Shown: positions 53,802 to 62,362 of the stretch, piece after piece | How positions within the stretch are numbered: position 1 is the first letter of the stretch | Layout: every line of letters begins with the position of its first letter | Assembly (NCBI RefSeq): GCF_900096915.1 | Contig: NZ_FMYK01000010.1 | Location: 1-64,000, forward strand | Source of the DNA: Acinetobacter marinus | GTDB taxonomy: Bacteria > Pseudomonadota > Gammaproteobacteria > Pseudomonadales > Moraxellaceae | Direction: 5' to 3' | DNA length: 64,000 nt | Notes under the pieces: generated by a model | Seen by the model: the letters and a program-made list of their open reading frames with translations, nothing else | Told to the model about the DNA's origin: nothing | Databases searched by the model: none | Position numbers and translations under genes: made by a program

Positions 53802-54602
53802 TTATTTCACTTTTTGATAAACACCATTCGCATAGACACCATACCCAAAACCACAGCTAGAAACATCGCCTTTGGTTTGTTTGACTTGAACAAACTGTTT
53901 GCTCAGTGACGCATTAGAAAAATCTAAATCAATCTGACAATCTTCGTAGCGATATACTGCATGATGTTTGCTGGCTTTACTGTTCGTCCCGCCATTTTTC
54001 TTGGTCATTTTGATATGAAACTCGCCCAAATTTGGCCCATAAATCAGCCCGAAAAGCCCCATTCGTAAACCATAAAATTCCACGCCATAATGATCACCCT
54101 GATCCGTGACCGTCACCATATCCCATGCACCTTGCCCTGCATAACTGACATATTCTCCTACCACATTGTGGTTGCGATAGAGATTTTTCGGCAGTTTGCT
54201 GAGGTTGTACTGGCTTTTTTTATCCTTTGGCAACAGCGCATACCATGCTTTCGCCCATGCATATTGTCCGAGCTTACTATAGGTGAGCCCGATATTATTG
54301 TACGCTGTGGCGAGGTCGGCTTCGGTCAGTTGATTGGGTACAGTGTCTTGATTAATCAAACAAAAATGAGTGTGTGCAGCGTTATTTTTAAAGGCTTTTA
54401 AGGCTTAAGTATAGTTCTTTTGTTGGTAAAACTTCGCACCTTGTTGCTTTAGGCTAGGAATTTTTTCACAGGCTTGACGAATTTCGGCATCCTGATCTAT
54501 GGCAAGCCCTAGACTGGATACTGCGAGCAACATGCTAGCGCTGACAGTGAGAATGTAAAATTTCGACCATGTTGATTTTTTGAAGATGCTGGATTTTTTC
54601 AT
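53802..54602 (-). pseudogene. TPR-repeat exported protein interrupted by one stop codon
   Basis: One frame runs from a signal peptide (Met-Lys-Lys-Ser-Ser-Ile..., ATG 54602) to a stop at 53802, broken only by an in-frame TAA at 54407-54405. Around the stop the frame reads Gln-Gln-Lys-Asn-Tyr-Thr-stop-Ala-Leu-Lys-Ala-Phe-Lys-Asn-Asn, so CAA (Gln) to TAA would restore a classic TPR helix (Tyr-Thr-Gln-Ala-Leu-Lys-Ala-Phe). A second TPR (Ala-Thr-Ala-Tyr-Asn-Asn-Ile-Gly-Leu) and a C-terminal beta-rich domain follow. No frameshift is needed. It is either a recent nonsense mutation or a sequencing error. Function unknown. Confidence 0.8.
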
Positions 54603-54774
54603 GGTGCTGACAATTATTTTAATCAAGATGCTTTATATTGCACCAAAATGTGACTTTTAGAAATGCGCCATTTGTGTACCTTTTCCAGTGAACTTGTGTG
54701 ACATCAACCTGATATTTAAAAAATGGTGTGCCAATTTAAGGATATCTTTTTGAAAAATAACAAAATAATTATTT

Positions 54775-54790
54775 TGGCATAATTATTGAA
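54775..54790 (+). promoter_or_regulatory. weak sigma-54-like element upstream of urtA
   Basis: TTGGCAT-N5-TTGAA has the right 12-base spacing from GG (54776) but GA in place of GC at -12. A TGGTGT arm lies about 50 bases upstream. Regulation by nitrogen would fit, but the defect at -12 lowers confidence. Confidence 0.4.
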
Positions 54791-54852
54791 TCTATCTCAT
54801 TACGCTAATTTGGCTACATATTTAAATTTTCCTTTGTTTAGGGGCTTCAAAA

Positions 54853-56142
54853 ATGATTAAACAACGCATTATGCCACTGTCTTTTTTAGTCGCAGCCATG
54901 ATGGGCAGCGTGACTTTGGTTGGCTGTTCTAAACCTGCAGATAAAACTACGGACGCAACCACAAAAACCGAGAGTACAGCACCTGCGGCAAGTGGTGACA
55001 CCATTAAAGTCGGTATTTTACACTCCCTGTCTGGCACCATGGCAATCTCGGAAACTTCACTCAAAGATACCGCCTTGATGACCATCAATGAAATCAATGC
55101 AGCGGGCGGTGTGTTAGGTAAAAAACTCGAACCTGTAGTGGTTGATCCTGCATCGGATTGGCCGTTATTCGCAGAGCGTACTCGTCAGCTATTGACGCAG
55201 GATAAAGTCGATGTGATTTTCGGTTGCTGGACTTCTGTTTCTCGTAAGTCAGTCTTGCCAGTGGTTGAAGAGCTCAATGGCTTATTGTTCTATCCAGTGC
55301 AGTATGAAGGGCAAGAACAATCGAAAAATATTTTCTACACAGGCGCTGCGCCAAACCAACAAGCAATTCCAGCGGTGGAATACTTGATGAGTGAAGAAGG
55401 CGGTGCAGCGAAACGCTTCGTGCTGTTGGGTACGGATTATGTTTATCCGCGTACCACCAACCAAATTCTACGTGCATTCTTAAAGTCTAAAGGTGTGGCA
55501 GATGCCGACATCATGGAAGAGTACACGCCATTTGGTCACAGTAATTATCAAACAATCGTATCGAACATCAAGAAATTCTCTGCGGGTAAGAAAACTGCTG
55601 TGATTTCAACCATTAATGGTGACTCGAATGTACCGTTCTACCGTGAGCTAGGCAACCAAGGCATCAAGGCCTCGGACATTCCAGTGATGGCATTCTCGGT
55701 CGGTGAAGAAGAATTGCGTGGGATTGATACCAAACCGTTGGTCGGTCACTTGGCGGCGTGGAACTATTTCATGTCGGTGAAAAATCCAACCAATAGCAAA
55801 TTTGTCAAAGATTACAAACAGTTCGCTGTTGATTATAAATTGCCAAACGCAGACAAAGTAGTCACCAATGACCCTATGGAAGCGACCTATGTTGGTATCC
55901 ATATGTGGGCGCAAGCGGTTGAAAAAGCAGGTTCAACCGATGTCGCTAAAGTCAGCGAAGCGATGAAAGGACAGACCTATGCTGCACCGTCTGGCTATAC
56001 CTTGAAGATGGATGAAGAAAATCACCACCTGTGGAAGCCAGTCATGATCGGTCAGATCCGTGCCGATGGTCAGTTTGATGTGGTGTACAAAACCCCTGAA
56101 GTGATCCGTGCGGAAAACTGGAGCCCATATATTCCAAAATAG
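54853..56142 (+). CDS. urtA: urea-type ABC transporter substrate-binding lipoprotein
   Basis: This 429-residue type I periplasmic binding protein has a lipobox Leu-Val-Gly-Cys near residue 25. The UrtA core has Ile-Lys-Val-Gly-Ile-Leu-His-Ser-Leu-Ser-Gly-Thr-Met-Ala near 51, Phe-Tyr-Pro-Val-Gln-Tyr-Glu-Gly and Tyr-Thr-Gly-Ala-Ala-Pro-Asn-Gln. These are characteristic of urea/short-amide binding proteins. It feeds UrtBC. Since UrtA relatives near guanidine genes can bind guanidine, the ligand is not certain. A strong hairpin after its stop separates it from urtB. Confidence 0.93.
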   Translation: MIKQRIMPLSFLVAAMMGSVTLVGCSKPADKTTDATTKTESTAPAASGDTIKVGILHSLSGTMAISETSLKDTALMTINEINAAGGVLGKKLEPVVVDPASDWPLFAERTRQLLTQDKVDVIFGCWTSVSRKSVLPVVEELNGLLFYPVQYEGQEQSKNIFYTGAAPNQQAIPAVEYLMSEEGGAAKRFVLLGTDYVYPRTTNQILRAFLKSKGVADADIMEEYTPFGHSNYQTIVSNIKKFSAGKKTAVISTINGDSNVPFYRELGNQGIKASDIPVMAFSVGEEELRGIDTKPLVGHLAAWNYFMSVKNPTNSKFVKDYKQFAVDYKLPNADKVVTNDPMEATYVGIHMWAQAVEKAGSTDVAKVSEAMKGQTYAAPSGYTLKMDEENHHLWKPVMIGQIRADGQFDVVYKTPEVIRAENWSPYIPK

Positions 56143-56152
56143 TTTTGTAGCC

Positions 56153-56187
56153 CACCTACTGCACCACTTGCAGTAGGTGATTTTTTA
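56153..56187 (+). terminator. attenuator-like terminator between urtA and urtB
   Basis: The stem CACCTACTGC...GCAGTAGGTG (10 perfect pairs) is followed by a T-rich tract. It is likely to make urtA message more abundant than urtBCDE. Confidence 0.85.
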
Positions 56188-56225
56188 TTCTTTACACCGA
56201 AAATAAGACTTTAAAGGGGCATCAG

Positions 56226-57956
56226 ATGAAGCTCTCTACTCTGCTACAGGTGTTTTCGGGGATGTTACTGTCGATGCATGTGCTTTCGAGCAATGCATGG
56301 GCAGATCAATCGACCGCAAATAGCACCTCTACATCAGCACCACACATTTCTACTGCATCAACACCCGCAACATCTACAGCATCATCAGAAAATCAAAGCA
56401 CCACAGCGAACCCAACTTCAGCGGCAATAGCATCCGTTGCCGTTGATGCGATTCAACAATTTGTACAAGGCGATTTTAATACCCGTAAAAATATGCTGAA
56501 TAACTGGACAGCTTCGATTGAAGAATTTGATCAGTTGGTTGAATTGATTGATAAAAATGAACTGTATCAAGACAGCAAAGGCGTCGCCTACATCCTTGAA
56601 AACGATGAGAAATTATTCAGTTATCCAAGTCATATTGAACTTAGCACTTGGCCGAGTGATTTATCTCAAGTCACGCTGACCAATACCTTGCGTCAAGCGT
56701 TAAATTATGGACAAGCACGCACCAAACTTAAATCAGATGACGCCAAACAACGCTTGCAAGCGGTAAAAATTCTGGAAAAAAATTATCAAGAATTGGATAG
56801 CAAGGTTGTCTCTCAGCTTTATGCAGATGAGAAAAATAATAAAGTCAAAGAGGCATTGGCACAGCTCAAAGCACGCATGGATTTTCAAAGTGAAGACGTG
56901 CTGACCAAAATCAATGCGGTGAAAACGCTGAAAGAAAGCAATAGTCCAGAAGTGTTGGCGGAGCTACAAGCCGCATCGGAAGCAGCGAATCTGAATCCAG
57001 CACTGAAAGCAGCTTTGCTCGATGCACAGGGCAGTATCAAAACCCGTATCCAAGCCAGTGAATGGACAGGTCATGTCTTTTCAGGCTTAAGTACCGCCAG
57101 TATTTTATTGCTGGCTGCGCTAGGTTTGGCGATTACTTACGGTTTGCTCGGTGTGATCAATATGGCGCATGGCGAGCTGATCATGATCGGCGCTTACACC
57201 ACCTATGTGGTGCAAAGCCTGTTTAAAACCTATCTCGGCGATATGCTGGATTGGTATTTGATCGCTGCGATTCCTGCGGCATTTTTGGTCAGTGCCATCA
57301 TTGGGATGGTGATTGAACGTCTTGTGATTCGTCCGTTGTATGGTCGTCAACTTGAAACCTTATTGGCAACTTTCGGGGTCAGTTTGATCCTGATGCAATT
57401 GGTACGGATGATCTTCGGTGCGCAAAATGTCGAGGTCTCGAATATTTCATGGCTGAGTGGTGCTGTCGAAATCACGCCAAGTCTGATGTTGCCATATAAC
57501 CGTATTGCGATTATTGGTTTTACCATTGTCGTGCTTTTACTTCTGGTGTTTTTACTCAACAAAACCCGCTTTGGGCTGTTCGTGCGTGCGGTGACGCAAA
57601 ACCGTCAAATGGCTCGTGCGGTCGGTATTCGCTCGGCTCGAATCGACATGTTGGCGTTTGGACTCGGTTCTGGACTTGCTGGGCTTGCAGGCTGTGCTTT
57701 GGCACAAGTGGGTAATGTCGGACCTGATTTGGGACAAAACTACATCATTGATGCGTTCTTGGTCGTGGTGGTTGGCGGTGTTGGTCAAGTGTGGGGCGCA
57801 GTCCTTGCAGCGCTTGGTCTCGGTGTCAGCGGGACAGTATTAGAAATCGGTATGGGTGCAGTGCTTGCCAAGATCATTCTATTGGTATTGGTGATTCTGT
57901 TTATTCAAAAACGACCACAAGGGTTGTTTGCCATTAAAGGTCGTTTTGTGGAGTAA
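56226..57956 (+). CDS. urtB: urea-type ABC transporter permease UrtB
   Basis: This 576-residue permease has a signal-like N-terminus. A Ser/Thr/Ala-rich linker (residues about 25-75) and a helical periplasmic domain of about 200 residues follow. A LivH-type membrane domain (about 290-576) has Gly-Leu-Ala-Ile-Thr-Tyr-Gly-Leu-Leu-Gly-Val-Ile-Asn-Met-Ala-His-Gly-Glu. The long N-terminal domain is typical of UrtB rather than LivH. It pairs with UrtC. The stop is 5 bases before urtC. Confidence 0.93.
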   Translation: MKLSTLLQVFSGMLLSMHVLSSNAWADQSTANSTSTSAPHISTASTPATSTASSENQSTTANPTSAAIASVAVDAIQQFVQGDFNTRKNMLNNWTASIEEFDQLVELIDKNELYQDSKGVAYILENDEKLFSYPSHIELSTWPSDLSQVTLTNTLRQALNYGQARTKLKSDDAKQRLQAVKILEKNYQELDSKVVSQLYADEKNNKVKEALAQLKARMDFQSEDVLTKINAVKTLKESNSPEVLAELQAASEAANLNPALKAALLDAQGSIKTRIQASEWTGHVFSGLSTASILLLAALGLAITYGLLGVINMAHGELIMIGAYTTYVVQSLFKTYLGDMLDWYLIAAIPAAFLVSAIIGMVIERLVIRPLYGRQLETLLATFGVSLILMQLVRMIFGAQNVEVSNISWLSGAVEITPSLMLPYNRIAIIGFTIVVLLLLVFLLNKTRFGLFVRAVTQNRQMARAVGIRSARIDMLAFGLGSGLAGLAGCALAQVGNVGPDLGQNYIIDAFLVVVVGGVGQVWGAVLAALGLGVSGTVLEIGMGAVLAKIILLVLVILFIQKRPQGLFAIKGRFVE

Positions 57957-57961
57957 ACACG

Positions 57962-59032
57962 ATGAAAATCATGCAATTACTATCGGATAAGCCACGCAGT
58001 GCGCTGTTGATTGGGCTATGTTTTGCGGTGCTATTGGCATTGCCTTGGCTACATCTTTTACCTGCCGATTCGCCGATGCATTTGTCTGCTTATTGGGTGA
58101 CCTTGATCGGTAAAATCATGTGTCTCGCCATGGTGGCATTGGCACTCGATGTGGTGTGGGGCTATGCAGGGATTTTAAGTCTTGGTCATGGACTGTACTT
58201 CGCACTTGGTGGTTATGCGTTTGGGATGTACTTAATGCGCCAAAGTGCAGGCGATGGTCTGCCTGACTTTATGCGCTTTCTCAGTTGGACGGAGATGCCG
58301 TGGTACTGGACAGGCACACAGCATTTTTGGTGGGCGATGATCTTGGTGGTGTTGGTGCCAGGGATTGTGGCATTGATCTTTGGATTTTTTGCCTTTCGTT
58401 CCAAGATCAAAGGCGTCTATTTCTCAATTATCAGTCAGGCAATGGTCTTTGCGGCGGCGTTACTGTTCTTTCGCAATGAAACAGGCTTTGGTGGCAATAA
58501 TGGCTTTACTGGCTTTAAAACCATTTTGGGTTTTGATATTACCTCAGCGCCGACACGGGCATTATTGTGCTTCGTGACCGCATTGACTTTGCTGCTATTT
58601 TATATCGGCTTGCGTCACCTAATGAATCAGCCTTATGGGCGAGTGCTTGGTGCAATTCGTGACAGTGAAAACCGTCTGCAATATCTCGGCTATCGCACGC
58701 TCTGGTACAAGCTCTCGGCATGGGTGTTGTCTGCGGTGATCGCAGGCGTGGCTGGTGCGCTGTATGTACCACAAGTCGGCATCATTAATCCAAGTGAAAT
58801 GAATCCCGTCAACTCGATCGAAATGGCGGTGTGGGTGGCTGCGGGTGGTCGAGGCACGTTGATTGGTCCGATCTTGGGTGCAGGTCTGATTAACGGGGTG
58901 AAAACCTACTTTACCGTCGCCTATCCTGAAGCATGGTTGCTGATTTTGGGTGGATTATTTGTTGTGGTGACGATCTTCTTGCCGAAAGGGGTGATTGGTT
59001 TGTTCGACCGTTTTAAAAAGGAGGGCAACTAA
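57962..59032 (+). CDS. urtC: urea-type ABC transporter permease UrtC
   Basis: This 356-residue LivM-type permease has about nine helices. Gly-Tyr-Ala-Gly-Ile-Leu-Ser-Leu-Gly-His-Gly is near residue 66, and Ala-Gly-Gly-Arg-Gly-Thr-Leu-Ile-Gly-Pro-Ile-Leu-Gly-Ala is near 297. It completes the channel with UrtB. The stop codon directly abuts the urtD start. Confidence 0.93.
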   Translation: MKIMQLLSDKPRSALLIGLCFAVLLALPWLHLLPADSPMHLSAYWVTLIGKIMCLAMVALALDVVWGYAGILSLGHGLYFALGGYAFGMYLMRQSAGDGLPDFMRFLSWTEMPWYWTGTQHFWWAMILVVLVPGIVALIFGFFAFRSKIKGVYFSIISQAMVFAAALLFFRNETGFGGNNGFTGFKTILGFDITSAPTRALLCFVTALTLLLFYIGLRHLMNQPYGRVLGAIRDSENRLQYLGYRTLWYKLSAWVLSAVIAGVAGALYVPQVGIINPSEMNPVNSIEMAVWVAAGGRGTLIGPILGAGLINGVKTYFTVAYPEAWLLILGGLFVVVTIFLPKGVIGLFDRFKKEGN

Positions 59033-59929
59033 ATGTCTGTCGCTACACAACACAATGCACAACACAATGCACAGCATGACGATCCTTCAAACAGTGATTC
59101 AAAGGAGCAATTAAACAATCATTTAAAAGATCATGGTGGACATGCCAGTGAAGGTTATGGACGCACCAAAACGCAAGGTGCAGATTTTAGTCATGGGATT
59201 GCGCTGTATTTGGAAAAAGTCAGTGTGTGGTTCGATGCCTTTCGTGCGCTCAATGATTTGTCTTTGTATATCGAAGAAGGCGAATTGCGCTGCATTATCG
59301 GGCCGAATGGTGCGGGTAAAACCACATTAATGGACGTGATTACAGGCAAAACACGCCCGACAGAAGGTACAGCATTTTTTGGTCAGAATTATGATTTGGC
59401 GAAAATGAGTACTGAAGAAATCGCTGAGGCAGGCATCGGACGAAAATTCCAAAAGCCGACCGTTTTTGAAAACTTTACCGTGATGGAAAATTTATTACTG
59501 GCTGCACCTCGTGATAAGCGGGTGTTTAAAAGTTTTCGCAGTAAGTTAAGCAGTGATGCACAGCAAGCACTAGATGAATCCTTGGCGCAAATTCGCCTTG
59601 AAGAATTTGTCAACAAACCTGCGGGCTTACTGTCACACGGACAAAAGCAATGGTTAGAAATAGGCATGCTGTTGATGCAACGTCCCAAGCTGATCTTGCT
59701 GGATGAACCTGTGGCAGGCATGACCGATGCAGAAACAGAACGTACCGCAGAGCTGTGTTTGGAGCTGAAAAAGAACCATACGCTTGTGGTGGTTGAACAT
59801 GACATGAGCTTTATTGACACCATCAGTGAAAAGGTCACGGTGTTGGCGCAAGGTGCAATCCTCGCCGAAGGCACATTGGCAGAAGTCCAAGCCAATGAAG
59901 ACGTGATCGAAAAATACTTAGGGCGTTAA
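59033..59929 (+). CDS. urtD: urea-type ABC transporter ATPase UrtD
   Basis: This 298-residue LivG-type ATPase has Walker A Gly-Pro-Asn-Gly-Ala-Gly-Lys-Thr-Thr near residue 91. The signature is Leu-Ser-His-Gly-Gln-Lys-Gln-Trp, the UrtD-specific variant. Walker B ends Leu-Leu-Asp-Glu-Pro-Val-Ala-Gly-Met. An unusual hydrophilic N-terminal extension of about 50 residues, with Gln-His-Asn-Ala repeats encoded by tandem DNA repeats, precedes the domain. An AAGGAGGGC site upstream supports ATG 59033. Confidence 0.93.
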   Translation: MSVATQHNAQHNAQHDDPSNSDSKEQLNNHLKDHGGHASEGYGRTKTQGADFSHGIALYLEKVSVWFDAFRALNDLSLYIEEGELRCIIGPNGAGKTTLMDVITGKTRPTEGTAFFGQNYDLAKMSTEEIAEAGIGRKFQKPTVFENFTVMENLLLAAPRDKRVFKSFRSKLSSDAQQALDESLAQIRLEEFVNKPAGLLSHGQKQWLEIGMLLMQRPKLILLDEPVAGMTDAETERTAELCLELKKNHTLVVVEHDMSFIDTISEKVTVLAQGAILAEGTLAEVQANEDVIEKYLGR

Positions 59930-59939
59930 GGAGTAGCAC

Positions 59940-60638
59940 ATGTTAGCAGTGAAACAAATCAACCAGTATTATGGTGGAAGTCATATCTTGCGTGATGTGT
60001 CGATGGATGCGCCTGTGGGTGAATGTTCTGTGGTGCTCGGACGTAACGGTGTGGGTAAAACCACTTTGCTGAAATGTTTGATGGGCATCTTGCCGATCAA
60101 GTCGGGAGAAGTCTTACTCGATGGTAAAGACATTGCCAAAATGACGCCTGAACAACGTGTTCGGGCTGGTTTGGCGTATGTGCCTCAAGGACGGGATATT
60201 TTTTCGACCTTAACCGTGGAAGAAAATATCTTGATCGGTATGGCAAAATTTTCAGGGGCGAAAACCCGTAAAGTACCGAGCCATCTCTATGATATTTTCC
60301 CAGTGCTAGATGAGATGAAACATCGCCGAGGTGGTGATTTGTCAGGTGGGCAACAGCAACAACTGGCGATTGCACGTGCACTGGCATCTGAGCCTCGGGT
60401 GTTGATTTTGGATGAACCGACCGAAGGCATTCAGCCGTCAATCATCAAAGATATCGGTCGAGTGATCCGTAAACTTGCAGATCGTGGTGATATGTCGATT
60501 ATTTTGGTGGAGCAATTTTATGACTTTGCCGAAGAGCTTGCCGATAACTATACTGTGATGGCACGTGGGCAAGTGATTGCGCAGGGTGTCGGCAGTGAAA
60601 TGCAGGAGAAAGGCATTCAAGATTTGGTGGCGATTTAA
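59940..60638 (+). CDS. urtE: urea-type ABC transporter ATPase UrtE
   Basis: This 232-residue LivF-type ATPase has Walker A Gly-Arg-Asn-Gly-Val-Gly-Lys-Thr-Thr near 34. The signature Leu-Ser-Gly-Gly-Gln-Gln-Gln-Gln and the Asp-Glu-Pro-Thr-Glu-Gly-Ile-Gln-Pro-Ser Walker B/D-loop typical of UrtE follow. It starts 10 bases after urtD with GGAGTA upstream. It is last in the operon, its stop codon lying at the edge of a 17-bp tandem repeat. Confidence 0.93.
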   Translation: MLAVKQINQYYGGSHILRDVSMDAPVGECSVVLGRNGVGKTTLLKCLMGILPIKSGEVLLDGKDIAKMTPEQRVRAGLAYVPQGRDIFSTLTVEENILIGMAKFSGAKTRKVPSHLYDIFPVLDEMKHRRGGDLSGGQQQQLAIARALASEPRVLILDEPTEGIQPSIIKDIGRVIRKLADRGDMSIILVEQFYDFAEELADNYTVMARGQVIAQGVGSEMQEKGIQDLVAI

Positions 60639-60721
60639 GCCAAAATGTGATTTAAGTAAAAATGTGACTTAAGTAAAAATATGATTTAAGCAAAAATGTA
60701 ACTTAAGCCAAGATGCGCTGT
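60637..60721 (+). repeat. 17-bp tandem repeat, five copies
   Basis: The unit AAGYAAAAATGTGAYTT repeats at 60637, 60654, 60671, 60688 and (degraded) 60705. It begins within the urtE stop codon and fills most of the space before the terminator. Confidence 0.88.
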
Positions 60722-60750
60722 TGTCGTCAAAACAGCGATCTGATTTCAAA

Positions 60751-60793
60751 AAAAACATTCCTCACTGTATGTTCAGTCGAGGAATGTTTTTGT
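60751..60793. terminator. bidirectional terminator
   Basis: The stem AACATTCCTC...GAGGAATGTT has A-rich DNA on the left and TTTTTG on the right. It serves urtE and the convergent gene at 60815. Confidence 0.85.
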
Positions 60794-60814
60794 ATTTAGA
60801 ACGTCGTTGGTTGT

Positions 60815-61051
60815 TTATTTGACGTCTTGACTATCGTTTTTGCCATCATTGCCTTTGATCACCATATAGAGCACCGCAATAATTAACAGCCATGCGCCAC
60901 CGAAGGCACTGGCACAGAATGCAAGGATGCGACCATTCTTATCGAGATGCCACCAGTTATGATGTAATGCCAGCATCACAAAGCCCCATTGAACCAATGC
61001 AAATACGATGATCACTAAAGCGTGACGGCGAACGGTTGGACGCATTGCCAT
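60815..61051 (-). CDS. small two-helix membrane protein
   Basis: This 78-residue protein has a basic N-terminus and two hydrophobic helices (about residues 11-29 and 42-65). The tail is hydrophilic and Asp/Lys/Asn-rich (Gly-Asn-Asp-Gly-Lys-Asn-Asp-Ser-Gln). No named family is recognised. The helices and ordinary codon use suggest a real gene. It converges on the urt operon and has its own terminator. Confidence 0.65.
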   Translation of the reverse strand: MAMRPTVRRHALVIIVFALVQWGFVMLALHHNWWHLDKNGRILAFCASAFGGAWLLIIAVLYMVIKGNDGKNDSQDVK

Positions 61052-61190
61052 AGCAGTACCTTAACTGTGCAAAATTTGCGGGATATTATGCCATTTTCCG
61101 AGCGAGAATGGGTAGTTTTGATGTGAAACTTAGATATGAAGCTGGGATGTGAAGCAATGCAGTGTTCATTTGCATTGCTTCGACTTTAAC

Positions 61191-62285
61191 TTACTTTTTA
61201 AATGGGAAAGCATATTTTACGATGCGCCCAACCACTTGACCAAACTGCTTGGCAAGGCTGGCATTGTTGTAGTTTAGACCATATTTTTTACACACGGCTT
61301 CGACTTTTGGCGCCATTTTGCGATAACGACGTGCAGGTACTTCGGGAAATAAATGATGCTCAATCTGATGACTGAGATGCCCTGATAAAATATGAAAGGC
61401 TTCCGAACCTGTAAGATTCGATGAACCACGAATCTGGCGCATATACCAATGTCCTTTGGATTCATTCAGCAAGACGGTCTTTGGGAAAACTTCGACATCT
61501 TTGGTGAAGTGTCCGCAAAAAATAATGCTAAAAGTCCAAATGTTACGCACGCCATTGGCGGTCAAGTTGCCCAAAAATACAGGTAATGCACTAGGGCCAG
61601 CAATCACGGGGAAGAACACATAATCTTTAAATAGTTTCTTGCCGATTTTGGCTTGCATTGGCTTCCACTCTTTCAAGAGCTGTTGTTTGCTTTTTTTACC
61701 AATCCACCATTTGCCCAGTTCTAGGTTTTGAATCGCTACGCCCCATTGGAATAGCAAGCAAAATGGAATGCTATATAAAGGTTGTAAGAGATAGCCTGCT
61801 TTCCAGCGTTGCTCAGGAAATAGACGCAGTAAGCCATAGCCGATGTCATCATCCATGCCTTTGATATTGGTATAGGTGTGATGCTTGAAGTTGTGTGTTT
61901 CCCGCCAATTGTCTGAAGTGCCAACGGTATCCCACTCGTAGCCTTGACCAGTATAGTTAGGATCATTCATCCAGTCGTATTGACCGTGCATGACATTGTG
62001 TCCAACTTCCATATTTTCCAAGATTTTGGCAACCGAAAGTAAACCTGTGCCGAGCAACCACGCAGGTGGAAACCAGCCAGCAAATAACAGCGCACGACCA
62101 AGCGCATTGCTATAACGTACCGTGGAGATCACTCGGCGTAGGTATTTGACGTCTTTTTCACCGAGATCATCGAGCACTTCTTGCTTGATTGCATCGAGCT
62201 CTTGTGCAAAACGCTCAAGCTCAGCAGGTGTCAGTTCACGGTTTTTAGGATTTTTAAAATATTCGATTTTGACGGGCATATTCAT
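61191..62285 (-). CDS. membrane fatty acid desaturase (acyl-CoA/phospholipid type)
   Basis: This 364-residue di-iron desaturase has three histidine boxes: His-Asn-Val-Met-His near residue 95, His-Asn-Phe-Lys-His-His near 131 and Gln-Ile-Glu-His-His near 310. The family introduces a double bond into membrane-bound acyl chains using electrons from a ferredoxin-type reductase, which is encoded 77 bases upstream on the same strand. Four membrane helices are expected between the boxes. A GAGGAA site precedes ATG 62285. Positional specificity (delta-9 or other) is not evident. Confidence 0.9.
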   Translation of the reverse strand: MNMPVKIEYFKNPKNRELTPAELERFAQELDAIKQEVLDDLGEKDVKYLRRVISTVRYSNALGRALLFAGWFPPAWLLGTGLLSVAKILENMEVGHNVMHGQYDWMNDPNYTGQGYEWDTVGTSDNWRETHNFKHHTYTNIKGMDDDIGYGLLRLFPEQRWKAGYLLQPLYSIPFCLLFQWGVAIQNLELGKWWIGKKSKQQLLKEWKPMQAKIGKKLFKDYVFFPVIAGPSALPVFLGNLTANGVRNIWTFSIIFCGHFTKDVEVFPKTVLLNESKGHWYMRQIRGSSNLTGSEAFHILSGHLSHQIEHHLFPEVPARRYRKMAPKVEAVCKKYGLNYNNASLAKQFGQVVGRIVKYAFPFKK

Positions 62286-62362
62286 GGTGTATTCCTCAAA
62301 TTCTATAGCTAAGCAAAGCGGGCAAGGTGTTCAAATCAAGCGCAGTGAGTAAGCATGCGCTG

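Noticed and set aside
60637..60721. CRISPR-like or iteron array after urtE
   Set aside because: Five contiguous 17-bp units with no spacers, and no replication gene nearby. It is treated as a slippage repeat.
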